Shown: positions 29,474 to 38,013, counted from the stretch's first letter. The stretch: DNA of 64,000 bases from Streptomyces sp. NBC_00483 (GCF_036013745.1 NZ_CP107880.1:2232001-2296000); one strand, 5' to 3'. Program-made: numbers and translations. The notes: a model not told the origin generated them from the sequence alone.

Positions 29474-30005
29474 AGCTTCCCCTTAAAACTTCCGTCCACA
29501 AGGGGACCACCATAGCGAGCACCCCAGTTCACGCCGATAAGGCGCCCTGGGTGAGCTGTGGAGGGCGGGAAACGAGACCAATCACTACTTGTCTACGAGT
29601 ACTGCGGATCGGGGCCGGGCGTCCTTCGGGCCGACCTGGGGCCCGCTGGCTGCGGGTCGACCTAAAGCCGTTGTCTACTGAACGCCCGGGCCCCACCCGG
29701 GTCGCACCTGGCCGACCGGCCGGAACGTTCCAGCGCCCCGTGGCGCGGGCGCTGGGCCTGGCTCCCAGTGGTGGTACGCCGGTGCGGCGCACCACCCCCT
29801 GACCCAGCTGCGTTCTACGAATGCCTGGACTTCCCCGGTCGTACCTGGAGGTGGTGGACCCGGCCGAACCTACCCGTCGACCGCCGCGCCTTGTCAACAG
29901 GCGTTCGACCTGCGGCTCTCTTCGAACTCCGCTGGTCAGCGCAGAGGATTCGCAGGTCGCACGGGACCGTGCCGCGGCAAGATCGAAGCCGTGGCGCCCC
30001 GGTTA
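29474..30005. other. Intergenic region, no gene seen
   Basis: About 530 bases between the amidohydrolase stop and the ppm1 start. All open frames here have poor coding bias. Short motifs recur loosely (gttgtctac at about 29588 and 29670, ggtcg(t/c)acctg), but no clear hairpin or tRNA is visible. It should contain the ppm1 promoter. Confidence 0.5.
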
Positions 30006-31619
30006 TCACTCGTCCGGCCCTACGAAGACCGTCTGACCGAAGACCACCGTCCGCAGGCAGACCGGGAGTTGGACTCCCGGGGAGAGGTCCGGCAGGCCGG
30101 GCGTTCCGGAGCGCGGATCGGTCGACCAGCGGGCCACCCGGTCGTCCGGTGCCTGCACGACGAGTTCGTCCGTGCGCCAGACGGCGTAGTCGGCGGGGGC
30201 ACCCGGGACGAGGATGCCCGCGTCGTCGCGGCCGACGGCGCGCCAGCCCCCGCGCGTGTGGGCGGTGAACGCGGCGCGTACGGAGACGCGGTGTTCGGGC
30301 GTCCTGTGGAAGGCGGCGGCGCGGATCGTGCCCCACGGGTCGAGCGGGGTGACCGGGCTGTCGGAGCCGAAGGCGAGCGGGACGCCGGCCTTCAGGAGGG
30401 CCGAGTACGGGTTGAGGGTGCGCGCCCGCTCGACACCGAGCCGGTCGGCGTACATGCCGTCCTCACCGCCCCACAGGGCGTCGAAGGCGGGCTGTACGGA
30501 GGCGGTGAGGCCGAACTCCGCGAAGGCGGCGACAGTTTCAGGGGTGAGCATCTCGGCGTGCTCGACACGGTGCCTGGCCGCGCGCACGCGCGCGAGGCCG
30601 ACCTTTTCGGCGGCGGCGCGCATGCCGTCGACCACGGCGGTGACGGCGGCGTCCCCGATGGCGTGGAAACCGGCCTGGAGGCCGGACTCCGTACAGGCGA
30701 CTACATGGGCGGCGATCTCTTCGGCCGACATGTAGGCGGTGCCGTTGTGCGACGCGTCTACGTAGGGCTCGTGCAGGCACGCCGTGTGGGAGCCCAGTGC
30801 GCCGTCGACGAACAGGTCGCCCGCGGCGCCCAGCGCGCCGAGTGCGCGGGCGCGCTGGATGTCGCGGTCCGCCCAGTAGCCGGCGACGCGCGGGCCCGGC
30901 TCGGAGCGGGCGAGGTCGAGCAGACCGGTGAAGTCGTCCTCGGAGGAGATGTCGGGGCCCGCGCACTCGTGGACCGAACCGATGCCGAGCGACGCGGCGT
31001 GCTTCAGCGCGGCGCGCTGGGCTTCCGTACGTTGCTGGGGGCCCACGGCGGCGAACGCGGCGGCGCGCACGGCGTGGTGGGCGTCGCGGGTCAGGGGGCC
31101 CTCGGGGGCGAATCCGGGGCGGTCCGCGATGCCGGGGACGAGGCCGAGGAGGGCGGTGCTGACGGCGGCCGAGTGCACGTCGATACGGGAGAGGTAGAGC
31201 GGCCGGCCGGCCGTGGCCTCGTCGAGTTCGGCGCGGGTGAGGGGGGTGCGGTCGGGCCAGCGGGCGGCGTCCCAGCCGTGACCGAGGAGGACGCGGTCGG
31301 TGGGGTTGGCCGCGGCGTGTTCCCGTACGAGGGTCAGGGCTTCGGTGCGGGTGCGGGCGGCCGTGAGGTCGAGGCCGGTCAGGGCGAGGCCGGTCGACGT
31401 GGTGTGGACGTGGGCGTCGGTGAACGCGGGGGTCACCAGGGCGCCGTCGAGGTCGATCACCTCGTCCACGCCGTCCGTGAACGCGTCCGCCGCGCCCTCC
31501 GAGCCGACCCAGGCGATGTGGCCGGCCTCCACGACCATGGCGGTGGCGAAGGGGTCGGCCGGGCTGTGGATCTCGCCTCGACGCAGGAGAACGGTGCGGG
31601 GGGTGGGGGGCGTGCTCAT
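30006..31619 (-). CDS. YtcJ-type amidohydrolase (537 aa)
   Basis: Metal-dependent amidohydrolase-superfamily enzyme, likely cytosolic, of the group that includes N-substituted formamide deformylase. Motifs in order: DLDGALVTPAFTDAHVHTT (HxH metal ligands), GHGWDAARWPDRTPLT, FVDGALGSHTACLHEPY, QAGFHAIGDAAV, RHRVEHAEMLTP and FGSDSPVTPLDPW (Asp ligand). Length is typical. The substrate cannot be named. Its upstream region is a kilobase of repeats. Confidence 0.9.
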   Translation of the reverse strand: MSTPPTPRTVLLRRGEIHSPADPFATAMVVEAGHIAWVGSEGAADAFTDGVDEVIDLDGALVTPAFTDAHVHTTSTGLALTGLDLTAARTRTEALTLVREHAAANPTDRVLLGHGWDAARWPDRTPLTRAELDEATAGRPLYLSRIDVHSAAVSTALLGLVPGIADRPGFAPEGPLTRDAHHAVRAAAFAAVGPQQRTEAQRAALKHAASLGIGSVHECAGPDISSEDDFTGLLDLARSEPGPRVAGYWADRDIQRARALGALGAAGDLFVDGALGSHTACLHEPYVDASHNGTAYMSAEEIAAHVVACTESGLQAGFHAIGDAAVTAVVDGMRAAAEKVGLARVRAARHRVEHAEMLTPETVAAFAEFGLTASVQPAFDALWGGEDGMYADRLGVERARTLNPYSALLKAGVPLAFGSDSPVTPLDPWGTIRAAAFHRTPEHRVSVRAAFTAHTRGGWRAVGRDDAGILVPGAPADYAVWRTDELVVQAPDDRVARWSTDPRSGTPGLPDLSPGVQLPVCLRTVVFGQTVFVGPDE

Positions 31620-31686
31620 GGTGACAGTTTCCCGTGTCCGTGGGGTGGGGTGTGCCGCGGGGTGGTCGACGTCGGCTTTCCTACCC

Positions 31687-31848
31687 GTGCGGGGGCGGCG
31701 CCTGCCGGGATCGTGGCGCGGGGGCGGGGTTCCCCTGCCCGTGCCGGGGTGGGCGCCTGACGGGATCGTGGCGCGGGACGGGGGTCCCCAACCCGTGCCG
31801 GGGTGGGCGCCTGCTGGGATCGTGGCCCGGGACGGGGGTCCAGGGGTT
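31687..31848. repeat. 54-bp tandem repeats (three copies)
   Basis: Units begin at 31687, 31741 and 31795 with gtgccggggtgggcgcctg (first copy diverged) and contain gggatcgtggcgcgggacgg. A partial fourth unit follows. Period 54 bp measured from the positions. Confidence 0.85.
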
Positions 31849-31941
31849 CGCCGGGGTGGCGCCCTCCGTCATGCCGCGCGGCACGGGGGTCCAGGGCGTT
31901 GCCGTAGCCGGGGCCGTCGTCGCGTTGCGCGGCACCGTGCG

Positions 31942-31988
31942 CCGCCTTGCCCACCCTGCCGCCCAAGGCGGCAGATTGCCCAAGGCGG
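31942..31988. repeat. Dispersed hairpin module, copy 1
   Basis: Contains ccgccttgcccaccctgccg followed by cccaaggcggcagattgccc and aaggcgg, able to fold as ccgccttg/caaggcgg. Recurs almost identically at 63580-63626, in the same orientation, upstream of the same type of tandem repeat. Confidence 0.85.
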
Positions 31989-31993
31989 GGGCG

Positions 31994-32288
31994 GCGTCGA
32001 CCGCACACGGGTGGGGAACCGTGGCCGGCGGCAGACTGCCCAGGCGGGGGCAGCGTCGACCGCACACGGGTGGGGAACCGTGGCCGGCGGCAGACTGCCC
32101 AGGCGGGGGCAGCGTCGACCGCACACGGGTGGGGAACCGTGGCCGGCGGCAGACTGCCCAGGCGGGGGCGGCGTCGACCGCACACGGGTGGGGAGCCGTG
32201 GCCGGCGGCAGATGGCACGAGGCGGGTCGCCGTCGACCGCTACGGACGGGGAGCCGTGGTCGGCGGCGGATGGGCCAGGGCGAGGTGC
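31994..32288. repeat. 59-bp tandem repeat array (five copies)
   Basis: Unit starts at 31994, 32053, 32112, 32171 and 32230 (period exactly 59): gcgtcgaccgcacacgggtg, then ggaaccgtggccggcggcag, then a variable end. The first four are nearly identical; the fifth is diverged. There are no unique spacers, so not CRISPR. Confidence 0.92.
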
Positions 32289-32315
32289 GGTCCTCGTCGG
32301 GCCGACGCCCCCGGA

Positions 32316-32350
32316 GGGGGCGGGTGGGTGGGAGATGGGCGGGAGCCGGG
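32316..32350 (+). repeat. G-run block with G-quadruplex potential, copy 1
   Basis: Consecutive runs of three or more G separated by 1-4 bases (gggggcgggtgggtgggaga, then tgggcgggag). The same block, preceded by gggccgacgcccc, recurs at 63772. Confidence 0.75.
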
Positions 32351-32454
32351 CCATTGCCTGCGGGCCGGCGGGCCACTCAAGCTCCCGCGGCGGGTGGCCA
32401 ACTCAAGCCCCGCTCTGGGACGAAACTCGCGGGGCCCGGGGCGGAGCCCCGAGT

Positions 32455-32555
32455 CCGTAACGCCGGTTCGGCACGATCAGCCCCGCCGGCGATTGAGGCG
32501 CGGGGGCCGGGGCGGAGCCCCGTGGCGTGAGGCCGGTCGACCGCAACAGGCGGAG
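32455..32555. repeat. GC-rich palindromic interspersed repeat
   Basis: Contains ccccgccggcgattgaggcg followed by ggggcggagcccc, a self-complementary element. Related copies occur at 50102-50162 (opposite orientation, running into a coding 3' end) and 63850-64000. Confidence 0.85.
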
Positions 32556-32679
32556 AGGCGCTGGACCGGCGGGCCGCAGAGGTCCGGCACCGCACCACCG
32601 GAACGGTCGTGTCGCCCCAGACCAGACCCACCTCACCGGCCAGGCCCCCCGGTCCCGCCGAGCCGCCCAGGCCCGCCCC

Positions 32680-33120
32680 CTAAACCCGCGGAGGCCTCGC
32701 CTCGTACGGTGTGGAGAGGACCACCGTCGTGCGGGTGGAGACGCCGGCCAGGGAGCGGACTCGGGCCAGGAGGTTTTCCAGCTCGTGGGGGGTCTCGACC
32801 CGGACCTTGAGGATGTAGTTCTCGTCGCCGGCCACGCTGTGGCACGCCTCGATCTCGGGGACACCCGCGAGGCGCTCCGCGATGTCGTCGGGGGCGCTCG
32901 GGTCGAACGGCTTCACCGAGATGAACGCGGTGAGCGGCAGGCCGACCGACTCCGGGTCGACGACCGCGGCGTAGCCCCGGATCACGCCACGCTGTTCGAG
33001 GCGGCGCACCCGCTGGTGCACCGCGGACGTGGACAGGCCCGTGGCCTTGCCCAGGTCGGTGTAGCTCATCCGCCCGTCCGTGACGAGCAGCTGCACAATC
33101 TGTCGGTCGAGCTCCTCCAT
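32680..33120 (-). CDS. Lrp/AsnC-family transcriptional regulator (146 aa)
   Basis: N-terminal helix-turn-helix (EELDRQIVQLLVTDGRMSYT, LGKATGLSTSAVHQRVRRLE) and C-terminal RAM ligand/oligomerisation domain (GLPLTAFISVKPFDPSAPDD, VAGDENYILKVRVETPHELE). The ATG at 33120 gives the usual length; the open frame extends upstream without a sensible start. Targets unknown; the nearest gene upstream is divergent (33354). Confidence 0.93.
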   Translation of the reverse strand: MEELDRQIVQLLVTDGRMSYTDLGKATGLSTSAVHQRVRRLEQRGVIRGYAAVVDPESVGLPLTAFISVKPFDPSAPDDIAERLAGVPEIEACHSVAGDENYILKVRVETPHELENLLARVRSLAGVSTRTTVVLSTPYEARPPRV

Positions 33121-33353
33121 GCCGCTGAACCTACCCGTCCCTTGATCCTCACGGATACCTGAAGGAACGAGATGGGCGATACGTCTACCGCCGGGCGGGC
33201 AAGTCCATTCGACATGTGACGAACACCACAGGACTCGGGCCGTGTCCACCGGCATGGAGTGATTACCTCGACGAACAGCCGGGAAATGCTTGCTGTGGCC
33301 GAGGCCGCCACTCATGGACATCAGCGGCCGGCCCACCCGAGGGGGAGAATCCC

Positions 33354-33806
33354 ATGCAGAGTGTGAAGCGTTCCGGACGTCCTGGCGCGCGCGGCCGCCA
33401 GCAGGCGATCGCAGAGCCCCAGCCGGAGGGCGTCGAACCCGACGCCTTCGACGCGGCCGGGGACGAGGGGGACGAGTACGACACGTTCGAGATGTACCGG
33501 GTGGCCTGCCCCGACTGCGGCAAGGCCATCGCCCTCCTCGCGGAGGAGGACGTACTGCCGGAGCACGCCCATGTGACGTCGCCGTGGGACCCGTTCGGGC
33601 TCACCGTCTGCGTCGGCAGCGGCAGGACCGTCACGGAGGCCCTGCCCACGGACGACCTGGTGGGTACCCAAGAGCAGGCCACCGCGCTCCTGTTGACGCT
33701 CCCTCAGGGGCTCGACTGGCGTACGCAGCCCTTCTCGCACGCCGGAGGCGCCGGCTCGCGCCCCATCCGGATGCCCGACCAGCCCTACCGCCGAGCCGCC
33801 GCCTGA
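33354..33806 (+). CDS. Conserved hypothetical protein with CPDCG motif (150 aa)
   Basis: I do not recognise the family. N-terminal 45 residues are basic then acidic and probably disordered. A compact domain follows, with YRVACPDCGKAIALLAEEDV (a single Cys pair, possible zinc knuckle with the later H and C) and FGLTVCVGSGRTVTEAL. GGGGGAG precedes the ATG at 33354 by six bases. It converges with the phosphotransferase gene, only 4 bp apart. Soluble, probably cytosolic. Confidence 0.75.
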   Translation: MQSVKRSGRPGARGRQQAIAEPQPEGVEPDAFDAAGDEGDEYDTFEMYRVACPDCGKAIALLAEEDVLPEHAHVTSPWDPFGLTVCVGSGRTVTEALPTDDLVGTQEQATALLLTLPQGLDWRTQPFSHAGGAGSRPIRMPDQPYRRAAA

Positions 33807-33810
33807 CCCG

Positions 33811-34929
33811 CTACGACCGGTCGGCCCAGTAACTGCCCCGCACCATGGCCCGCAAGCTGTCGTGGTGCAGGATCAGTGTGTCCGGGTCCGCGGGCTCGGT
33901 GGCCTCACCGAAGTGGATCTGCCGGTAGGCGACGCGGAGCATCACGGTCGCGTGCCGCAGGGCCGCGTAGAGCGTGTAGAACTCCATGTCGCGCGGGGTG
34001 TGGCCGGTGAGCCGGGCGTAGCGCGCCTCGACGCGGTCGCGGCGCAGGAAGTCCGGCAGGCCGCGCTGCCCGAAGGCCTCGGTCAGGTCCTGGAAGAAGC
34101 GGTGCAGATACACCGTCCAGCCGAGGTCGACCTCGCGCGGAGCGAGCGAGGCCATCTCCCAGTCGAGGACGGCGGCGGGCGCGAACCCGTCCTGCTCGTA
34201 GATGATGTTGCCGATGCGGGCATCGCCCCAGTTGAGGACCGCGGGGCCGGGCTCCCGCGGCCACATCTCCTCCAGGCGCGCGAAGGCGCTCTCTATGAGG
34301 GGCGAAGGGCTGCGGCCGTCCACCACCCAGGCGTAGTAGGCGCGTTGGGCATCCACGTGTCGGCGCAGCGGGCTTCCCTCGCCGGGCAGTTCCAGGAAGG
34401 ACGCCTCGGCCGCCGGCACGCCGTCGTGCAACCGTGCCAGCACGTGGACGCTCGCGTCCTCCAGGCGTTCCCGCTCGTCGCCGGTCGCCTCGTGCAGCCA
34501 ATTCCCCTCGTACGTATAGGGCATGACGTCGGGCGGCACGCGGCCCGCCACCCGTTCCATGACGAAGAACGGGGCGCCGAGCGGTCCCGCGTCCTCCTCC
34601 AGCCACAGCACGCGCGGCACCGGAAGCCCGGTGCGCTCGGCCGCGAGCCGCATCGTCCGGTACTGGCGCGGCATGTCGTACACCGGGAAGATCGTGTACG
34701 CGGACGGGTCCGCGGCCAGCCGCAATGCACAGGCACGTATGGGTGGTTCGGGGTGCTCGATGTCGAAGAGCAGGGTCTCGCTCGACATGCCGTTGGACTC
34801 GGGGACGGTGACGTTCACCGCCTTCGCTCCCGGCAGCCGGCGCCCCAGCCAGGCGGTGAGGCGCCGGGACACCTCCTCGGGTTCACGGGTGGATGTGCGG
34901 GGCCTGGGCTGTCGGGGTGTTGTCGCCAT
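33811..34929 (-). CDS. APH-type phosphotransferase family protein (372 aa)
   Basis: Aminoglycoside-phosphotransferase/kinase-like fold of the acyl-CoA-dehydrogenase-associated group. Seen: nucleotide-binding lobe with VNVTVPESNGMSSETLLFDI, the linker FFVMERVAGRVPP, the catalytic loop PAVLNWGDARIGNIIYEQ (Asp and Asn; the usual His before Gly-Asp is Trp, as in this subgroup) and metal motif AVLDWEMASLAPREVDLGW. A small-molecule kinase is likely; no resistance role is implied. It lies 62 bp downstream of an unrecognised gene on the same strand, and the two probably form an operon. Confidence 0.85.
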   Translation of the reverse strand: MATTPRQPRPRTSTREPEEVSRRLTAWLGRRLPGAKAVNVTVPESNGMSSETLLFDIEHPEPPIRACALRLAADPSAYTIFPVYDMPRQYRTMRLAAERTGLPVPRVLWLEEDAGPLGAPFFVMERVAGRVPPDVMPYTYEGNWLHEATGDERERLEDASVHVLARLHDGVPAAEASFLELPGEGSPLRRHVDAQRAYYAWVVDGRSPSPLIESAFARLEEMWPREPGPAVLNWGDARIGNIIYEQDGFAPAAVLDWEMASLAPREVDLGWTVYLHRFFQDLTEAFGQRGLPDFLRRDRVEARYARLTGHTPRDMEFYTLYAALRHATVMLRVAYRQIHFGEATEPADPDTLILHHDSLRAMVRGSYWADRS

Positions 34930-34954
34930 CGCCGAACTCCCTCTCCGTGAAGGG

Positions 34955-35005
34955 TGGTTACGAACTCTCAGTGGCTACGAACGCTCAGTGGTTACGAACG
35001 CTCCG
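34955..35005. repeat. 17-bp tandem repeat (three copies)
   Basis: Copies begin at 34955, 34972 and 34989: tggttacgaactctcag, tggctacgaacgctcag, tggttacgaacgctccg. The third runs into the stop codon and last codons of the gene ending at 34992. Confidence 0.85.
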
Positions 35006-36137
35006 GGGCCACCGAGTCGAAGCCCGTGAAGCCGCTCGGATCGTGGCGGCCGAAGGAGCCGTGCTCGAAGATGCCGTGCCCGACCTGCCCGTTGAGGGTG
35101 AAGCGCGCCGCGTGGTCGATGACCCCGAACGCGGCCCGGGGGTGGGCCGCCGAGTCCGCCAGGTCGTACGTCCGCCGCTCGCACCAGTCGTGGCCGCGCC
35201 AGGTCCCGTGCTGCCAGTCGTCGGCCGGCGGATAGCCCGCGCCGACGGCGAGCGGGGAGGAGGCGAGGATCTCGACGCCCACGTCGAGCGGCTTGCGGTC
35301 GACCGGGTCCATGAGGTGGATGACCGCGCGCTCGGGGTGGCGGGTGCCGGGGCGGTACGTGATGTCGGTCTGGGGCCAGCCGAGTTGGCGGTCGCGGTGG
35401 CCCTCGCGGACGACCGTTGCGTCGTTCAGCGTGCGGTAGCCGTCGGCGTCCTCCTGGGTGATCACCATGAGGAAGCGGTCGTCGAAGCGGATCGGCGCCC
35501 AGATCCAGTGGAAGCCCTCGGTGGGGTACTCCTGCGCGAGCCGGCCACCCTCCTCCCCCGGCACCGGCCGCACGCCCCAGCTCCGGTCCCGGGTCCCGGT
35601 CCAGTCGCTCAGCCGGATCTCCCGGCCCCCGATCCGCAGCCACCCGTCGCACCGCCCGGCCTGCACGAACCGCTTGCCCTCAAGGGTGAGCCGCGGCCCC
35701 TTGCGCTGCGTGCGGTGCGGCTCCCACAGGGCCGGGAAGTCGGCGCTCCAGTTGATCTCGTACGAGAGTCCCTCGGGGTCGTCCGGGTCGGCGGCGCAGG
35801 ACAGAATGAAGTCCTTGAGCGGGCGCTCGACCATGATGTGCAGCGGTCCGACGCGCATGTTCATCCGCGTGTCCTCGCTCAGGGCGTCGGAGGCGCGGAC
35901 CGCGTGGAGCGTGTCACCGACGCGCAAGGTGGCGTAGGCGTCGATCACACCCAGGTTCGGGTAGACCCCGAGGCCGAGGATGAGCAGGAACTGTCCTGTG
36001 GGGTCGAAGACATGGAAGATGCAGCGGTCGTAGGCGTTGCGGTCGCTGGTGGCGACGTGCTTCATCGACAGCGGGACCTGGTGAACGGGCCACTCGTCGA
36101 AGGCGACGGGGCGGTCGGCGGCCTCGTTTGCGGACAC
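34992..36137 (-). CDS. Unrecognised conserved protein, possibly lipocalin-like beta fold (381 aa)
   Basis: Domain not recognised with confidence. Sequence is rich in Trp, Asp and beta-strand patterns: HVFDPTGQFLLILGLGVYPN, RLTLEGKRFVQAGRCDGWLR, DWTGTRDRSWGVRPVP, FHWIWAPIRFDDRFLMVITQ. The DWTGTRDRSWG segment resembles the conserved core of hydroxyneurosporene-dehydrogenase/AttH-type double-lipocalin proteins. No signal peptide or membrane segment. GTG at 36137 with AGGGAGG six bases upstream is preferred over an ATG seven codons earlier. Transcribed before the phosphotransferase, so the two may modify the same (acyl?) substrate; that is inference. Confidence 0.75.
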   Translation of the reverse strand: MSANEAADRPVAFDEWPVHQVPLSMKHVATSDRNAYDRCIFHVFDPTGQFLLILGLGVYPNLGVIDAYATLRVGDTLHAVRASDALSEDTRMNMRVGPLHIMVERPLKDFILSCAADPDDPEGLSYEINWSADFPALWEPHRTQRKGPRLTLEGKRFVQAGRCDGWLRIGGREIRLSDWTGTRDRSWGVRPVPGEEGGRLAQEYPTEGFHWIWAPIRFDDRFLMVITQEDADGYRTLNDATVVREGHRDRQLGWPQTDITYRPGTRHPERAVIHLMDPVDRKPLDVGVEILASSPLAVGAGYPPADDWQHGTWRGHDWCERRTYDLADSAAHPRAAFGVIDHAARFTLNGQVGHGIFEHGSFGRHDPSGFTGFDSVAPERS

Positions 36138-36336
36138 GGCAAACCTCCCTGGGCGCACGGCGGTTGACGTCGCCCGGAGGGGTGCAGCCTGCCCGGCGGC
36201 GGAGTTGACGGTACGTCAGCTCGGCAATGCTGGCCAGATGTTCGACCGGCCCATGCCACGCGTATGGGTATGTCGTGAACTGACGCTCGAATTCGTCAAC
36301 CAGTGACCTCGCCGATCCCCCTTTCGTTGAATCGGC

Positions 36337-36813
36337 ATGACCTCGACGCAGACCTCGGCACCTGCGCCCACGGGACGACGCAGGCGCATCCTCGTACCGG
36401 TTACCGCAGAATCGGTTCACCAGGGCCGACAGTCCCCCACGTCCCACCCGCTCCCCCAGGGTCAGCAGGTGCCACAGGAACAGCAGTCCCAGCAAACGTC
36501 ACAGGTTCAGCGCACCCCCAGGGCCGCCCAGACCCCGCGGCCCTCGACGCCCCCGGCCGTAGGGCCCCCGGGGCCTCCCGCGCTCCAGCCCGCGGGGCCG
36601 CAGCCGCTCCCCCGGCCGCAGCAGGCCCGGCCGCCGCACCCGCAGCCGCCCCAGCCGCGCCTGCACAACCCGCCGATCTACCAGGCGATGGTCGCGGCCT
36701 GGACCGAGCGCGGCAGGACGCTGCCGGGGCGCGAGGACCCGGAGTGGGCGCGGCTGATCGCGCCCACCGTGCGCACCGGGCAGTTCAGCGCGATGCAGAG
36801 CACCCGGCAGTAG
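36337..36813 (+). CDS. Pro/Gln-rich hypothetical protein (158 aa)
   Basis: Residues 1-110 are low-complexity Pro/Gln/Ala and surely disordered. Residues 112-158 look folded and conserved in style (NPPIYQAMVAAWTERGRTLP, then EWARLIAPTVRTG). Codon bias supports coding, but the ribosome site before the ATG is weak. Convergent with the acyl-CoA dehydrogenase gene. Function unknown. Confidence 0.65.
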   Translation: MTSTQTSAPAPTGRRRRILVPVTAESVHQGRQSPTSHPLPQGQQVPQEQQSQQTSQVQRTPRAAQTPRPSTPPAVGPPGPPALQPAGPQPLPRPQQARPPHPQPPQPRLHNPPIYQAMVAAWTERGRTLPGREDPEWARLIAPTVRTGQFSAMQSTRQ

Positions 36814-36843
36814 GTCCCGCGGCGTCGCGGGGCTGGGCGCTAC

Positions 36844-38013
36844 CTACTGCCGGCCCCTCTCAGGACCGGCGAGGTGACGGGCGATGACCATGCGCTGGAT
36901 CTGATTGGTGCCCTCGACGATCTGGAGCACCTTCGCCTCGCGCATCATGCGCTCCACGGGGAAGTCGGCCGTGTAGCCGTACCCCCCGAGGACCTGCACC
37001 GCGTCCGTGGTGACCTTCATCGCGGCGTCCGTGCACAGCAGCTTCGCCATGGCGGCCTGCTTGGAGAAGGGCCTGCCCGCGTCCCGCAGCCGGGCCGCCG
37101 ACAGATACAGGGCGCGGCCCGCCTCTATCTGTGTGGCCATGTCCGCGAGCATGAAGCGCAATCCCTGGAAGTCCGCGATGGGCCGGCCGAACTGGGCGCG
37201 CCCCTTCGCGTACTCCACCGCCGCGTCGAGCGCGGCCTGCGCGACGCCGACCGCGCAGGCCGCGATCCCGAGGCGGCCCGAGTCGAGCGCCGAGAGGGCG
37301 ATCTGGAAGCCCTGCCCCTCGTCCCCGAGGCGGCGCGCGTCGCTCACCCGCACCCCGTCCAGGTGGATCTGGGCGGTGGGCGAGCCCTTCATGCCCATCT
37401 TCTTCTCGGGCACCGCCGCGCTCAGCCCCGCCGCGTCACCGGGCACCAGGAACGCCGTGATGCCGTGCGCACCCTCACCGCCGGTGCGGGCCAGGACCGT
37501 GTAGAAGTCGGCCACTCCGCCGTGGGTGATCCAGGCCTTCGTCCCCGTGAGCACCCACGCGTCGTCCTCGCGGACCGCCTTGGTGCGCAGGGACGCCGCG
37601 TCGGAGCCCGAGGACGGCTCGGAGAGGCAGTAGGCCCCGAGCAGGCCGCCGCCCAGCATGTCGGGCAGGTGCTCGGTGCGCTGCTGTTTCGTGCCGAAGT
37701 TCGCGAGGGCGTGGCAGGACAGCGAGTGCACGCTGACGCCGAGGCCCACCGTGAGGCGGGCGGCCGCGAGTTCCTCCAGGACCTGGAGATAGACCTCGTA
37801 GGGCTGCTCGCCGCCGCCGAACTCGGCGTCGTACGGCAGTCCGAGCAGTCCCGACTCGGAGAGGAGCTTGAAGATCTCGCGCGGGAAGCGGCCCGCCTCC
37901 TCGTCCTCGGCCGCGCGCGGGGCGATCTCCCGCTGCGCGATGTCGCGGACGAGCCGCAGCAGATCCTGAGCTTCGTCCGTCGGCAGCTGACGCTCTACTC
38001 CTGGCTCCGGCAT
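36844..38013 (-). CDS. Acyl-CoA dehydrogenase (389 aa)
   Basis: Flavoprotein that introduces the alpha-beta double bond into acyl-CoA esters. Complete family pattern: helical N-domain (DLLRLVRDIAQREIAPRAAE), FAD/substrate loop GAYCLSEPSSGSDAASLRTK, VLTGTKAWITHGGVADFYTV, and C-domain with QFGRPIADFQGLRFMLADMA, QVLGGYGYTADFPVERMMRE and QIVEGTNQIQRMVIARHL. The catalytic Glu is expected in the last motif (VEGTNQIQ). ATG at 38013 gives normal length. Single-gene unit; substrate chain length not predictable. Confidence 0.95.
   Translation of the reverse strand: MPEPGVERQLPTDEAQDLLRLVRDIAQREIAPRAAEDEEAGRFPREIFKLLSESGLLGLPYDAEFGGGEQPYEVYLQVLEELAAARLTVGLGVSVHSLSCHALANFGTKQQRTEHLPDMLGGGLLGAYCLSEPSSGSDAASLRTKAVREDDAWVLTGTKAWITHGGVADFYTVLARTGGEGAHGITAFLVPGDAAGLSAAVPEKKMGMKGSPTAQIHLDGVRVSDARRLGDEGQGFQIALSALDSGRLGIAACAVGVAQAALDAAVEYAKGRAQFGRPIADFQGLRFMLADMATQIEAGRALYLSAARLRDAGRPFSKQAAMAKLLCTDAAMKVTTDAVQVLGGYGYTADFPVERMMREAKVLQIVEGTNQIQRMVIARHLAGPERGRQ

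Larger units (their letters stand above)
31620..32679. other. Repeat-filled intergenic region (about 1.06 kb), no gene
   Basis: Between the amidohydrolase start and the Lrp regulator stop. Composed largely of 54-bp tandem units, a hairpin module, 59-bp tandem units, a G-rich block and GC-rich palindromic repeats, listed separately. All frames are open because of composition and repetition; I see no conserved domain in any of them. Confidence 0.8.

Noticed and set aside
29474..30005. Possible genes or a tRNA in the ppm1 upstream region
   Set aside because: No cloverleaf or conserved tRNA boxes are visible, and all open frames have poor codon bias.
31994..32288. 59-bp repeat array as a CRISPR locus
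   Set aside because: Units abut each other with no unique spacers, are too long for CRISPR repeats, and no cas gene is present.
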